Assembly (NCBI GenBank): GCA_009103225.1
Contig: RHPI01003256.1
Span: 70,914-134,913 of the forward strand
Direction: 5' to 3'
Source of the DNA: Chlorokybus atmophyticus
Taxonomy: Eukaryota; Streptophyta; Chlorokybophyceae; Chlorokybales; Chlorokybaceae
DNA: 64,000 nucleotides
The first letter of the stretch is position 1; the number at the start of each line of letters is the position of its first letter. This document shows positions 1 to 11,700 of the stretch, piece by piece. The translations under genes and the position numbers were made by a program. The notes under the pieces are model-generated. The model was not told the origin of the DNA, searched no databases, and saw only the letters and a program-made list of their open reading frames with translations.

Positions 1-776
1 CAAAGTCCCGACTCGACGACTAAGTATTGAAATAATGCCATTGCGGCAAATGCAACTTGTGGGACATTAATAGACCATGTACAAAGCCTTGGTTGTATTG
101 CCACCATTGCAGTCGTCGATGCAATGCTGCTGACTGATCGCACATGGCACACGGGCATACATACGTACATGCAAGGATATATGTACATAGGCCGCGGTCA
201 CTGCTTGCCAAGGTCACTGCTGAATGAACCTGGTGCGCGGCCAGCACCGCTACGACAGACTAAACCTGCACATAATTGTACATTGCAATGCATGTACGCA
301 GTGTCACTGAGTAGCTGCATGGGCCAAGGTCCATCCACAATAGGTATGATCTACCCTGCGGGTATCATATCGCCCACAACACATCCCAATGCCAGGCTTC
401 AGCGAACTAACACCCGATTGATGTCGCTCGGCGTTGGCGGCCAACGGGATCGGGCACAGGGTCGGGCGGCTCCACCAGGCTGGTGACTCTCCCGTGTTGC
501 ACAGATACATTTTATTGCACGTGACCGCCAGTGGACCCCTGACGAAGGTGCATACAGCGAAAGAGCCACAGTCGTTGCAACCATGCATTGATACAGCCCA
601 GCCAGTAAAAGGGCATTGCTTATACTCGCCACCAATGCGCACGCGACCTAACTATTACAGAACCTTCCTCCGGGGCAGGCCCACGTAGAAGAGTTCATTG
701 GTCGTATTGGGACTCACGCATGGCAAAGCTTGGAGCGTCTTTGAACACTTTGCCAACGCTCGTGGATGCTGACATG
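1..776. other. No recognisable gene
   Basis: The short open frames here overlap on both strands and show no domain, splice pattern or codon signal that I can recognise. I treat the stretch as intergenic. Confidence 0.5.
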
Positions 777-1122
777 ACGTGCACGTGCACGTGCACGAAC
801 GCATGAGAATGTTCACGGGCTTGCAATTGAAGGAACCGAAAACTTGAACATCACGACAAGCAACCACACAACCCACCCACCCACCCACCCATGCAGATAC
901 AGACACCGGCACATGCACAGACGTGCAAGCAAGCAAGCAAACCAAGCAATCGCACCTGAGCGCACGTGATGACTGCACGTGCATGCATGCTTGCATGAGA
1001 ATGTTCACGGGCTTGCAATTGAGGGAAACTTGCACATTAAAACAAGCAACCACACAAGCCCCACCCACCCACCCACCCACATGCACACACAGACACATGC
1101 ACAGACGTTGAGGCAAGCAACC
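777..1122 (+). repeat. Tandem duplication, about 192-bp unit
   Basis: The block beginning near 777 with GCACGTGCACG, then a conserved stretch at 801 (GCATGAGAATGTTCACGGGC), recurs at 993, an offset of 192 bp. Both copies contain an ACCC-rich run and AAGCAAGCAA motifs. Sequence just right of the neighbouring retroelement (3035-3068) resembles the stretch near 938-970, so the element landed inside this repeat family. The repeat is not protein coding. Confidence 0.75.
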
Positions 1123-1127
1123 AAACC

Positions 1128-1206
1128 TGTCACAGCCCACTCGACCACAAAAGACTTGGTGCTTTTATGGTCGATTTGTGGTAATTTGAAGTACCTTCCC
1201 GTTACA
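1128..1206 (-). repeat. TRIM 3' LTR (outer)
   Basis: This 79-bp repeat is identical to 2956-3034. The target duplication AAACC abuts it at 1123-1127. Confidence 0.85.
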
Positions 1207-1217
1207 TTCCCCCCCAC
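1207..1217 (-). other. TRIM polypurine tract
   Basis: On the minus strand GTGGGGGGGAA lies directly upstream of the 3' LTR. The same tract stands beside the inner LTRs. Confidence 0.75.
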
Positions 1218-1265
1218 TTAAGAACGCTGACGTCCTCGGCAGCTGCCCGGTCAGCTGGGGAATTA

Positions 1266-1733
1266 CAGTCTACCCCCGTTATAAGAATCACGTTTATCTT
1301 TCAACTTTTCATTCCACTAACGGGGTTATTCTCTTGGCGCTTATAAGACTATATATTCTTTTATCGTTTGAAGAATATATATTCTGTTAATGGGGGTATC
1401 GACCGATAACCTCAAGCCACGTCATCATTTGCTGACATGGCAAAATTCAGATTCATATGTCCTATATAAACCATACAATACAATATTTGAACTTAATGAT
1501 TTACCTTATATAATTACTCTAATATCAACAAGACAATCATGCTATTAACAAGGTATTCCCCCGTTACAAGACTGAGCCCACTTAAATTTTCAAGCCTTCT
1601 CTTTAGTCTTATTACGTACAAGACTATTCCACTAACCGAAAATATTTGCCTGTAAAACCATTGGTCTTTTCGTAATCCATGATCTTAGCGGGGTTATTCC
1701 CTTAAAGCGAAGTCTTTTAACGGGGGTAGACTG
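1266..1733. mobile_element. 468-bp MITE with TA target duplication (Tc1/mariner-like)
   Basis: Terminal inverted repeats begin CAGTCTACCCCCGTTA on both ends, about 21 bp with one mismatch. TA dinucleotides flank it at 1264-1265 and 1734-1735. The sister TRIM unit near 2637 has the uninterrupted sequence GGGGAATTACCCAAGG, an empty site that fixes the insertion precisely as one TA duplicated. The CAGT ends and TA duplication suggest the Tc1/mariner superfamily. Internal copies of a CCCCGTTA-AAG motif (for example near 1558-1573) may be extra transposase-binding sites. It has no open frame and is non-autonomous. Confidence 0.88.
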
Positions 1734-2051
1734 TACCCAAGGGGTTTGTTAGGGTCGGTCACCGGCCCCACCACCCAAGGACCGGCTAATTTAGGCCCAT
1801 ACCGGTCAACGCGCGCATAGCGCTCCGCTGCCGGCCCCACAGGTCGCGTCGCCGCGATAGGCAGGTCGCACCCTGCCGCGCCGACTGAACTGGTCAGGTC
1901 ACTTCGGCGCGACTGCCATTAGGCAAGTCGCGACCCATCGATGATGGCACTCATAAAGTGACCATTTACGATTATTGGATCGAGAAACAACGACCGCGGA
2001 ATTCGTATGCAAGGCAGGAATTGAACCCGGGTCTCAAGCTCCGATGACCAA

Positions 2052-2130
2052 TGTCACAGCCCACTCGACCACAAAAGACTTAGTGCTTTTATGGTCGATT
2101 TGTGGTAATCTAATGTACCTTCCCGTTACA
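2052..2130 (-). repeat. TRIM inner LTR
   Basis: This 79-bp copy differs from the outer LTRs at four positions by eye. It keeps the polypurine tract on one side and the primer-binding-like sequence on the other. Confidence 0.82.
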
Positions 2131-2506
2131 TTCCCCCCCACTTAAGAACGCTGACGTCCTCGGCAGCTGGCGCTCATCAGCTAGGGAATCTTCCCAGGGG
2201 TCTGATTTAGGGTCGGTCACCGGCCCCACCACCCAAGGACCGGCTAATCTAGGCCCATACCAGTCAACGCGCGCATAGCGCGCCGCTGCCGGCCCTACAG
2301 GTCGCGTCGCCGCGATAGGCAGGTCGCGCCCTGCCGCGCTGACTGAACTGGTCAGTTCGGTGCGACTGCTATTACGCAAGTCGCGACCCATCGATGATGG
2401 CACTGATAAAGTGACCATTTACGATGTTATTGGATCGAGAAACAACGACCGCGGAATTCGTGTGCAAGGCAGGAATCGAACCCGGGTCTCAAGCTCCGAT
2501 GACCAA

Positions 2507-2585
2507 TGTCACAGCCCACTCGACCACAAAAGACTTGATACTTTTACGGTCGATTTGTGGTATTTTAATGTGCCTTCCCGTTACA
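2507..2585 (-). repeat. TRIM inner LTR
   Basis: This 79-bp copy differs from the outer LTRs at seven positions by eye. It is shared between two adjacent internal regions. Confidence 0.82.
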
Positions 2586-2942
2586 TTCCCCCCCACTTAA
2601 GAATGCTGACGTCCTCGGCAGCTGCCCGCTCAGCTGGGGAATTACCCAAGGGGTTTGTTAGGGTCGGTCACCGGCCCCACAGCCAAGGACCGGCCAATTT
2701 AGGCCCATACCGGTCAACGTGCGCATAGCGCGCCGCTGCCGGCCCCACAGGTCGCGTCGTCGCGATAGGCAGATCGCGCCCTGCCGCGCCGACTGAACTG
2801 GTCAGTTCGGTGCGACTGCTATTACGCAAGTCGCGACCCATCGATGATGGCACTGATAAAGTGACCATTTACGATGTTATTGGATCGAGAAACAACGACC
2901 GCGGAATTCGTGTGCAAGGCAGGAATCGAACCCGGGTCTCAA

Positions 2943-2955
2943 GCTCCGATACCAA
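2943..2955 (-). promoter_or_regulatory. TRIM primer-binding site
   Basis: Read on the minus strand directly after the leading LTR the sequence is TTGGTATCGGAGC. It differs at one position from the TTGGTATCAGAGC type used by many LTR elements primed with initiator tRNA-Met. The equivalent sites beside the inner LTRs carry an extra base (TTGGTCATCGGAGC). Confidence 0.7.
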
Positions 2956-3034
2956 TGTCACAGCCCACTCGACCACAAAAGACTTGGTGCTTTTATGGTC
3001 GATTTGTGGTAATTTGAAGTACCTTCCCGTTACA
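2956..3034 (-). repeat. TRIM 5' LTR (outer, leading on minus strand)
   Basis: This 79-bp repeat is identical to the outer copy at 1128-1206. It is flanked on its outer side by the target duplication AAACC and on its inner side by the primer-binding site. Confidence 0.85.
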
Positions 3035-3039
3035 AAACC

Positions 3040-5592
3040 AAGCAAGCAACCGCACCCAAGCGCATGACCATCAACTGCTTACCGGAGAGGGCCATGACAC
3101 AATCAATGGCACATGATTCCTCCACTAAAACATGAGCTCTCTAGGCCATGACTGGCCATGACTATGGCGGCAATGGTGACACAGCAACCCATTAGCACAG
3201 AGCTTTTAAAGTCCACCTCACAGCCACCATCAAGAGAAAATGCAGCTTACTTAAGTAGCTTGAAGTTGAGCCAACAGCCGTTTTGGCCAGCGGACACCCC
3301 TCACTGCTAACACCCCTCACTGGCGACCTCACTGACACCTGAGTGAGCCATGTACTGTCGTTGTTTTGGCACAGTAACTGTTAAAAGTATGAAATTGTGG
3401 CAGAGTCGTACAAATATATTGACGCCGGCGCAGGCCACAGGTGTCATACGGCGTCACAAGAGGCCTACGATGCCGTAAGACACCCTAATGACCGAAGCAG
3501 TTAGTGGACAACCACGATGTACGCAGTGGTTTTCTTAAATGCTGACTCGCATCAGCATTAGAGAAAGCTGCCCCTTCCCCTTTGTGGTAAAATCTACCGT
3601 GTTTACCCTAACCTCCGAGACGCCTCGAGACCCCCCCTCAAGACGCCGCACCCGAGCCCGTCCGGAGTGTCGCGCAGCGCGCACCGAGACGAGCGTCGCG
3701 CGTTGCGGCGGTGCGCAGGCTCTTGCGCCCGTTGTGCGGGTGCGCACCCGCTGAGTGGCTTTTCAATGTGTAATTTTTAATTCATTAATCTCATCATTAT
3801 GTGCAAGCTACTCATATATCCTTGCAATAGTGTCAATTTTAGTGGTGATAGCAGCAAGTAGCTTGGACGCTGGCTAATATGCTTGCTGGTGATTGTGCTC
3901 ATATAATTCTGCTACAACATACACATCATACTTTGATTAAAAGTATACCCGTAATTAAAATGTGTGTATTAAAATGCGTCGTGCATTGCCCATGCAACGA
4001 ACATGACTACAATCAACAATATATTACGCATGTACATGAGAACCAACAATAATATAAGTAAAACGTAATAACAATGTGTATTCAAAATGCATTGAATTGC
4101 CCATGTATGTAATGCATGCAACGAACATGATTACATCTAACGATATATTGCGCATGTAGCTATCATAAATAAACGTCCACCACCGGCTCCACAGCTACTT
4201 CGCTAACTACACCAACACCTCATGCAAACATGCATATGTGATGGTTATCACTTACACATTGATGTGAACAATTGCAATGCATCAACCCCACACGCATGTC
4301 AGCTTTATAATACGTTTGTTGCATGCATCATGTGACGCCCCGCTACACACATACCTACGCTCTCGCAGCTCTCACAAGACCAAGAACTGATTGCCACAAG
4401 GTGGTGGTCATGCGTTATAATACCATGACTTGCCTGGCGTGCTGCGTGTGCTTGTGCGTGTACTTTGCATCTATCGGAAAGCCTATACTACTTGCTACTC
4501 TCCAATTTGGCACATCTATATAGGATGTTCAAGGTCAACGAGATCAAGCCACATATGCGATGACCTGTCAGCACAAGCTGATTTTATCTATTCTTCAATA
4601 CCCACTGTCACATTATTTATGATTGACCTCTCACTTACCCACTGGTGAGAGTCACGAACTTCTGCAGAAGCAGATGAACTTTACCATACACCTCACAACC
4701 AGCAACAACCCATCGTGGCACAAGGGAGTGGATAAAGGGAGCCCCTTCAACAGCTTTAGCTGGGCACCCTACACACAAGTAGTAGTCTTGCAAGGCCAAC
4801 CACTGACAGCCAGCACAACGCGGTAGCCTACTACCGAGTCACACCTCTACACTACATGATGCTCCGACCTGACACATAGAATGTCCAAGGCCAATAAGGC
4901 CTCGCCATCCAAGCGCTGCCCTGTCAGCATAGGCTAACCTTGCACAGTAGGCTTGATGGAAGTACAATTATTTGGGGTGGGATGTGACGGCGTCCAGGCG
5001 TGCGCTAAGCGTGTACGCATTGCAACGACAACAACAATATACTCGCCTAAGCGCTCATTTGAACCCTCTTCCGACAACACCATCCAAGTCCTTGCTGCAA
5101 GTGAGGTAATGGAGGTCTGCATTGCACACCCTTCTTGATATTAGAACTTACGGCTAGTTGTGAACTGGTCGTGCCGAAGTTGAAGTCTGCAACTTCCTGC
5201 GCTGCCCTGCACATGTGCTGACTCAGCACATGGCATCCCACTGGGTCGGATCCAGTGGGACGCCATCTCGATGAGTGTTGGGGTGGAGAGACGATAACTA
5301 CTGCATGCACGCACGCAGTCAGCCCATGCACTCCCACAAGCTCTACTTGGTTTGAGTTGAATCGCATCGTCATGAATTGGTCGATCATACATGCTGCATG
5401 CTGCAAGGAGGTACCTCAAAACGTACGCAAAACGGATGGAGCTTGCCCCAGACGTGGCCTTTCGTCTGCCGCGGCGACGAGCAACAAACGAACGAATTAC
5501 TAGAAAGCAGCACGCCAAAGGAGACGTCGGTCATTAGTCTCTTGACAACCGCTTACAAGAAATATCAAGCAGCAAGCACGACACTCAGGGAG
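3040..5592. other. Intergenic, no recognisable gene
   Basis: This stretch shows no recognisable domains. A GC-rich patch lies at about 3600-3760 and the remainder is AT-rich with short frames on both strands. Frames at 5047-5518 are open on both strands and show no splice-linked similarity, so I did not call them. Confidence 0.45.
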
Positions 5593-5662
5593 TCAGGTCA
5601 CTGCATGTTGAGTCAAAATGTGTCTACTACACAATGCCTCTTCGGACACCCACGGCGGGTTT

Positions 5663-7099
5663 TTATAGCGCTGAAGACCACCTGTCACAGCAATACGGCA
5701 GGCATGCGGGCGGGCGCGTGCACGCGCAAGCGCGTTTGATGAGGACATGCACAGAGCCACAGCTTGGCCACAGCTTGGCCCTTTGCCAAACTTTGTTGAG
5801 AGCCACGCCATCTTGTGACCCTGCTTCGATATCAGCAGACAGGTCTCGATACAACCACAGGGCGGCAAGTGTCGCGGGGATGGAAGCAAAGCCTGTGGCA
5901 AAGCCGGGGGCCCATCCCGTGATCTGGAGGTAGACCGTCAACAGCAGCAGCGAGCAGGCCTGGAGATAGTACAATCCATCGCGAACTGTGTTACTTTGTC
6001 TGCAAGTGCTGCATTGAGAAAGACAACATTGCCTTGCGTCAAGCAGCAGTTTGCACGTGCTTACTGGGCAGTAAGCATTTGACAAGAGAGGACTAGTGTA
6101 ACGAAGCATGTGCACACAATGTGGTGCGCACCTGCCAGTAGGCTAGGTTGGCTCTTTTGATGACTGCGTTACCTGATCGCAACGCCCACACAAACAGGTA
6201 CTGAGGAATGACCTGACAGCAAAGCGCATTGGTAAATAGTGCTGATGATCTCACTTCACGCCGGAGGAAAGGGGGAGGTCTGACTGACACACTGCAAATG
6301 CATGTAACTACTGCCATTATACGCATAATTGCAATGGCTGTTCTGAAGTTGGTACTGCCACGGTGTCACATGAACAACTTGCTTGTACTACATCAACATA
6401 CCAAAGCAATCGGGTCACATGTGCGCACTCACCATATTGAAGATGACGGCCAGCCAGAAGTCGCTCCATACCATTAAAGGCAGCCATTCAGGACTTGCTG
6501 AGTTGATAGCCGGAAACCCAACAGATAACGCCTGCAGCAAGTGGACAACAACTCAAGATGGCAGTGAGCAAGCCTTGTGCTTCACTCTGTGCAAAGCAGC
6601 AGCTGGGAACATCCACAACGACAGTGACAGCTGCATCAATGTAGCAATCGAAAAGTCGCAATGACAACCATCTGTAACAGCGCTACCAACTTCAGACACG
6701 AGCGTTGGGCCACAAGCATGCAAGGTCCCCACTATGCACCACACCCACAGCGTTGTTCTCAGCTTGCATGTACACAGTCTCGCCCCCTCTCTCACCTGCG
6801 CTGCTGGCAGCATCAACAGCAGTCGCTGCCAGCGCCGGCGGCGGCGAAGCGGCCAGCGTCAGCAACCCGGCCGCCGCAGGCAGCAGAGAGAGCAGAGGCA
6901 ACCGCAGCCCAGAAGGTGAGGAGGAGGAGGGAGAGGAGGAGGAGGAGGAGGAGGAGGAGGGGGCGCCTGTCCTGAAGCTCCTCCGCTCCTGCCTAGCTGA
7001 CGCTGCTGGCAGCACGCAGCGCTGCCGGCGCCTGTCGGAGACGGAAGGATGCGGGAGCGAGCAGCACGACGCCGGCAACCTGCACACCGACACCGCCAT
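5663..7099 (-). CDS. Plastid multi-pass membrane protein resembling DUF3177
   Basis: At least four exons are visible. Exon 1 (7099-6796) starts MAVSVCRLPAS and has a Ser/Arg-rich transit-like N-terminus followed by a hydrophobic stretch ending in an ALA-type motif. Exon 2 (6531-6433) encodes PLMVWSDFWLAVIFNM, exon 3 (6212-6132) encodes VIPQYLFVWA and ANLAYWQ, and exon 4 (from 5960) encodes LLLLTVYLQITGW, GFATG and LWLYRDL. Exons 2-4 join in phase 0. From memory this order (W-D-x-x-LAV, then YW, then TVYL, then a GF-TG motif, then LW--DL) fits cyanobacterial DUF3177 membrane proteins; I could not run a search. Exon 1 ends in phase 1, so a small exon or different border between exons 1 and 2 is missing from my model. 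The C-terminus after about residue VWQRAKLW is uncertain. No biochemical role is claimed. Confidence 0.55.
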
Positions 7100-8781
7100 G
7101 ATATAGAGTTGTTCTGTCCTGTCCTGCAGCTGTGTGTTGTTACTCGTCGTTTCTCTCCCGTCAAGTGAGGGCGGCGCAGTACGGCTTCCCGTCAGTTTAG
7201 CTGCTGCGAGCGAGGTGGAACGGGGAGATGCTGCCTCCCGTGCATACATACAGCACAACACTTGGTGGTTGCTTTCTTCCTGCTTGTGAAGTGAGACTGC
7301 TGCACGTGCACTCAACGTAAACAGGTCCTTGAGCTGATATGGTGGCTTGCTTGCATGTTGACCATGGCACACAAAACATGCACGCTGAACATACGCTGGC
7401 GCGACCTCGCATGCATACGCGCATGCCCATGCACGTGCGGTGTGCGATGTGGAGTGGCTCGCAACACATAGCGGAGGGGTAATGGATGTTCAGTTCGCCT
7501 CCGCCGCCTATCCTACTGGCGCGCGCGCCGAAGGCCACCACGCCCACTGTGGCAACCACCTTCGACCATCAGGGTGAGAGTCAATGCATGCGATTGTGCA
7601 GTGCTTGTGTGCTTGCGCGTGTGCGCGCCAGTGTGCGTGTGTGTGGCTGTGTACGTGTGCCCGTGCGCGCACATCTGCGTGTGCACACGCATGCATGACT
7701 GTTACTGCTTGTTTCATTGCCACGCCAGCAGGCCGTTACCAGCAGGAAGTGAAAGACAGTTGTCACTCAGGACATGTGCACCAACCATTCGCATCTCTCA
7801 CCACACATCTAACGCACAAGTTCTCTATCAGGGTGACTGCACATGGCAGTGGCGGACGTCACAATAGTGGAGAGGTTTGTGCCAGCAGAGTGGGTTTACG
7901 GGGATAATGTTGCAGGCGAGAGTGATGATGTCAACACTTTGCCCCTAGCATCGACATCGCTGAAATAGGTTTAGAAACTGCTCTGCGTGATGGATACTCT
8001 CTGCTCTAGGCTACTGTCGCCCATTAAGGAGCTGCTTAAAGCACTGCTGGAAGTGACATCTTCTAGTGATAACATTCCTACCAGCGATGTCGACACTTTG
8101 CTCAACAGGCGTGACAGTAAAGTTGTGTCGAACTCTATGTAGGGACTTTACGTCTACTGTGTTGCAACGTCCTGCAATCACCTTGCATCATGTTGTTTAA
8201 CTTGACACTGTCTACATCAGCAGAGCAAGCCTCCTCCTCTCCTCGGCCACCCCAAATAGGGAGTCGCAAGAATGAGAGCATTTGACTCTCTGTTGTCACT
8301 GGTGCTGATGGGCAGGTGTTGTGCCCTTTGAAGCGGTGTTGTTGTATGCTATAACGTGATTGTGTTGGCCAGAAAGAGGACAAGACAGCACTTGTACCTG
8401 CATTGCTTGCAGTCATCAGCAAGAAATGTTTCTGGGTACACTGTTTATCTATCCACAAGTGCAGTTCGGCAGATAGCATTGCAGCCGGACGTTCATGTGC
8501 GTAGCACTTGTGCACAGTCGACAGCAGCGAGCACACACGTAGCATAGTAAGGTGTATTACTAGTTTTGACTGTCTTTTGTACAGTATGTATCTGGACTAC
8601 GAGGGAAGTATCTACTGGCAGATGTCGTCAAGACTCAGAGCAAACAGCTGCCTGTTTGAACTATGGCGGCACTCACTCATGGCATGGGGCAAAATGTCAC
8701 AGGTTGGAGTATGAAGTGCATAATCAACATCTAACACCCTTGGAGCTGACGGCTTTGCGTGCGCTACCTGGCTCGGGATGG
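7100..8781. other. Intergenic, no recognisable gene
   Basis: This stretch contains CpG- and GT-rich sequence next to the start of the gene on its left, and low-complexity GTGTGCGCG runs near 7600-7690. A 136-codon frame at 8545-8135 (-) has no recognisable features. It may include the 3' untranslated region of the gene ending at 8782. Confidence 0.4.
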
Positions 8782-11700
8782 CTATTCTTTTGAGGACTTG
8801 CTGCCCGCAAGCTGCGCTTGTTTGGACGGCGGCGGCAACAATGAGGCAGGTGTCGTGGGCTTGGCAAACTCGATGACGGGCACGGCTGCGGCACTGCCGG
8901 CGCTGAAGAAGCTCAGAGCCATGGACAGGAAGGAGTTTTCTGCTGCAATGCGAGCCGACTCCAGCAGGCGCTCCTCGTAGTTGTCCACAGCGGCTGCGCT
9001 GGCAAATGCCGGGGAAAGCGGCTGAGGAGCAGCCTTGCGCACCTGCTTGCTGGGAGCGGGTACTGGTGTTGGTGCCGGGGCTGGCACGGCTGCTGGCTTC
9101 GGCACGGCTGCTGGTTTCGGCACGTCTGCGCGGACTGCCACCCTCTTCACCTCTTCCTTAGCCGCTTCCTTCATCTGGCCAGCAGCTTGCATAGTACCGT
9201 ATTTGGTAAACTTGGCAGCTTGGAACAGATCTGCTTTCGACACGGGCTGCGGTGCAGGCGCCTTCACCTCCGGCTTTGGCTCATTCGCCTTGATGAACTC
9301 CTGTTCCGCCTCGCGTGCGACCTTGTCGATACTGGCGGAGGTCACAGCGCTGAACTTGGTAAACTTGCCTGCTATCCGCAAGTCATCGGGTGTGCCCCTT
9401 TTCGCCACCACCGCCGGCTGCTGCTGCTGCTGCTTCTCCTCTGGTGCCGGGGGCGCCTTTGCCACCTCGGGTTGCGGCGGCTTTACCTGCTTAGTTTCCA
9501 GTTTGGCCTCGAGCGAAGCCTTCTCGGCGTTGGCGGAAGTCATGGCACCAAACTTGGTAAACTTCCCTGCAAACCGTACGTCTGCAGCTGTGCCTGATCC
9601 CGCCACTGGCTGCTGCTCCTCTACTGCCGGGGGTGCCTTAGCCACCTCGGGTTGCGGCGGCTTCACCTGCTTAGTTTCCAGTTTGGCCTCGAGCGAAGCC
9701 TTCTCGGCATTGGCGGAGGTCATGGCACCAAACTTGGTGAACTTCCCTGCAAACCGTACGTCAGCGGGTGTGGCTGATCCCGCCACTGGCCGCTGCTCCT
9801 CCACTGCCGGAGGGGCCTTAGCCACCTTGGGTGGCGGCGGCTTCACCTGCTGAGTTTCAAGTTCAGATTCAAGCGAAGCCTTGCTGGCGAGGTCCTTGGC
9901 TTCAGACGATCTCTGTGCCACTGCTGGCTGCTGCTTCTCTGCTGTCACTGGCGGTGGAGCCTTTGGCACCTCTGGCTGCGGGGCCTTCACCTTGAGTGTT
10001 TCCAACTCTGACACCTCCTCCTGCTTCGTGCTTGAGGCGCGGGCTTGACCACCTGCTGAAGCCAACGACTTCTCTGCTACAGGCATCACTGGAGCCCTGG
10101 CGACCTCAGGCTGAGGCGCCTTGACCTTGAGGGTTTCCAGCTCTGCAGCCTGGCGCTTGTCTGCTGTGGCAGACACTGGCGTTGGTGCGGGTATTGCCGC
10201 GGGTGTTGCTATTGGCCCTCCAAGTGACCCGGCCTCTTCTACGACCCACTCCGTTGGCGCTCGCGCCTGCTCCACACTCCCAGCTGTTGCAGCAGCCTGG
10301 GCCGCAGCAGCGGCTTCAGCTGCCGCGGCTTCAACTGCTGCCGCCGCATCGGCAATCTCCCTGGCCCTCGCGCGCTCAGCGGCAGCTGCTTGCGCCTGCT
10401 CTGCTGCTTGCTTGGCCTTTGCAAAGAGGTCGCCGCCAAACTTGGCGCCAATGCGGACGCCCTTCGCGGCAACATCAGCCGCCGCGTTGGCAGCAGCGGC
10501 GGCGGCAGCACGCCTTTCTGGCGTGGCCACTTGGTCGATCCGCTCCATCAACCAGCCCGCGGGGACGGCCTTCACCACGGCTTCGGCCTCCGGACCCGTG
10601 AGCACGGTGGGTTTGCTGGCGAACTCCGAAGCGATGCGCTCCGCGTCGGGCATGGTGGACAGCGAGGACACCAGCTCCACAAGGGGAGACGGTGCAGAGT
10701 CACCCTCAGCATCAAAGTTCTCCAGCGATGGCCAGTACTCAGCAGCACTGGGATCCGGTTGAAGTGTGAATATCAGGTCGGACGCCAGCTCCCGATGCGC
10801 CAGCACCTCAACAACCAAACTGGCCAACTGCGCAACGTGTGGACGTGAGCAGCTGCATCCCTGCATGACGTGCTGTGCAATGGCACTTGCAACTCGCTCA
10901 AACCTACCTGTGCAGGATGCGGCTTCTGCGATCCGCGATGTGGCTGCACCTTGAGCTTGTATGTCTCCAAAGAGGGTTCTCCACACACAGCCTGCGGTCC
11001 CATGCACAACCAGGTTAAACAAGGCCACATGTGTGTTTGGCAAGTATGCACACACAGTTAGCACCATACCGTAAATGTCGAACTTGACTTCGTCAACCAC
11101 TGCCTTAACGTCTGCAGCTGCCCACGTCTGCCAATGCGCATACCGCCAAATGGATTCGATGCACTCACCAACACAAAGTGTCCCACGTTGGCCCACGAAG
11201 CTGCCAAACAGATTTAGTCAGCAGTTGTGCAAAGCCACAGCAACTCTGCGCAAACATACAGGCCCCGACCACGCCATGGCCTCAGTGTGTAATCTTTTGA
11301 TACCATGCACATGACTATGCATCAGTGATAACACCGCTTTGAATCAGAATGCTGCAGAGCCAAGAACGTGCCTTTCTCCGCAAGGGCTACAGCCATGCTC
11401 ATGTTCCTCTCGGCATTGTCAATATAAACGACAGCAGACATTTTCCTTGAGAGCGCCATCTCAGTGTCGCCAGGCCAGTCCACCAAGCGCAAACGACTTC
11501 TGGAAATGTACCTGTTGACTGCACCCACCTTTGAAGCCACCTAGTAGCAAACAACAGTTCAGGCGTAACTATGCGACTGTGGTGGCATGATAAGAAAAAC
11601 AGGCGGTTGTTAAGCAAAAGTCAAGCAACTCACCGCAAATGCTTCTTCTGCTGCAGCTCGGTCATTGACAGCTGCAGTGACTCTGATGCCTTGCTCAACT

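Larger units (their letters stand above)
1128..3034 (-). mobile_element. Composite TRIM retrotransposon (LTR-int-LTR-int-LTR-int-LTR)
   Basis: Four 79-bp terminal repeats alternate with three internal regions of about 370-375 bp, once the nested MITE is subtracted. Read on the minus strand each LTR starts TGTAACGGG and ends TGTGACA. The leading LTR is followed by a primer-binding site close to the initiator-Met type, and each downstream LTR is preceded by a GTGGGGGGGAA polypurine tract. A perfect 5-bp target duplication AAACC lies at 1123-1127 and 3035-3039. The two outer LTRs are identical while the inner two differ from them at 4 and 7 positions. No protein-coding capacity is visible, which fits a non-autonomous terminal-repeat retrotransposon in miniature. 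The intact flanking duplication argues that the whole array inserted as one unit. Confidence 0.88.

Noticed and set aside
2110-2418. A 102-codon minus-strand frame in the TRIM array, repeated at 2668-2868
   Set aside because: It spans LTR and internal sequence of a non-autonomous element, and the frame is not kept at full length in the sister unit.
2470-2500. A tRNA-like B box (GGTTCGATTCC on the minus strand) in the TRIM internal regions, suggesting a SINE
   Set aside because: The LTR ends, primer-binding site, polypurine tract and 5-bp target duplication explain the unit better as an LTR-type element.
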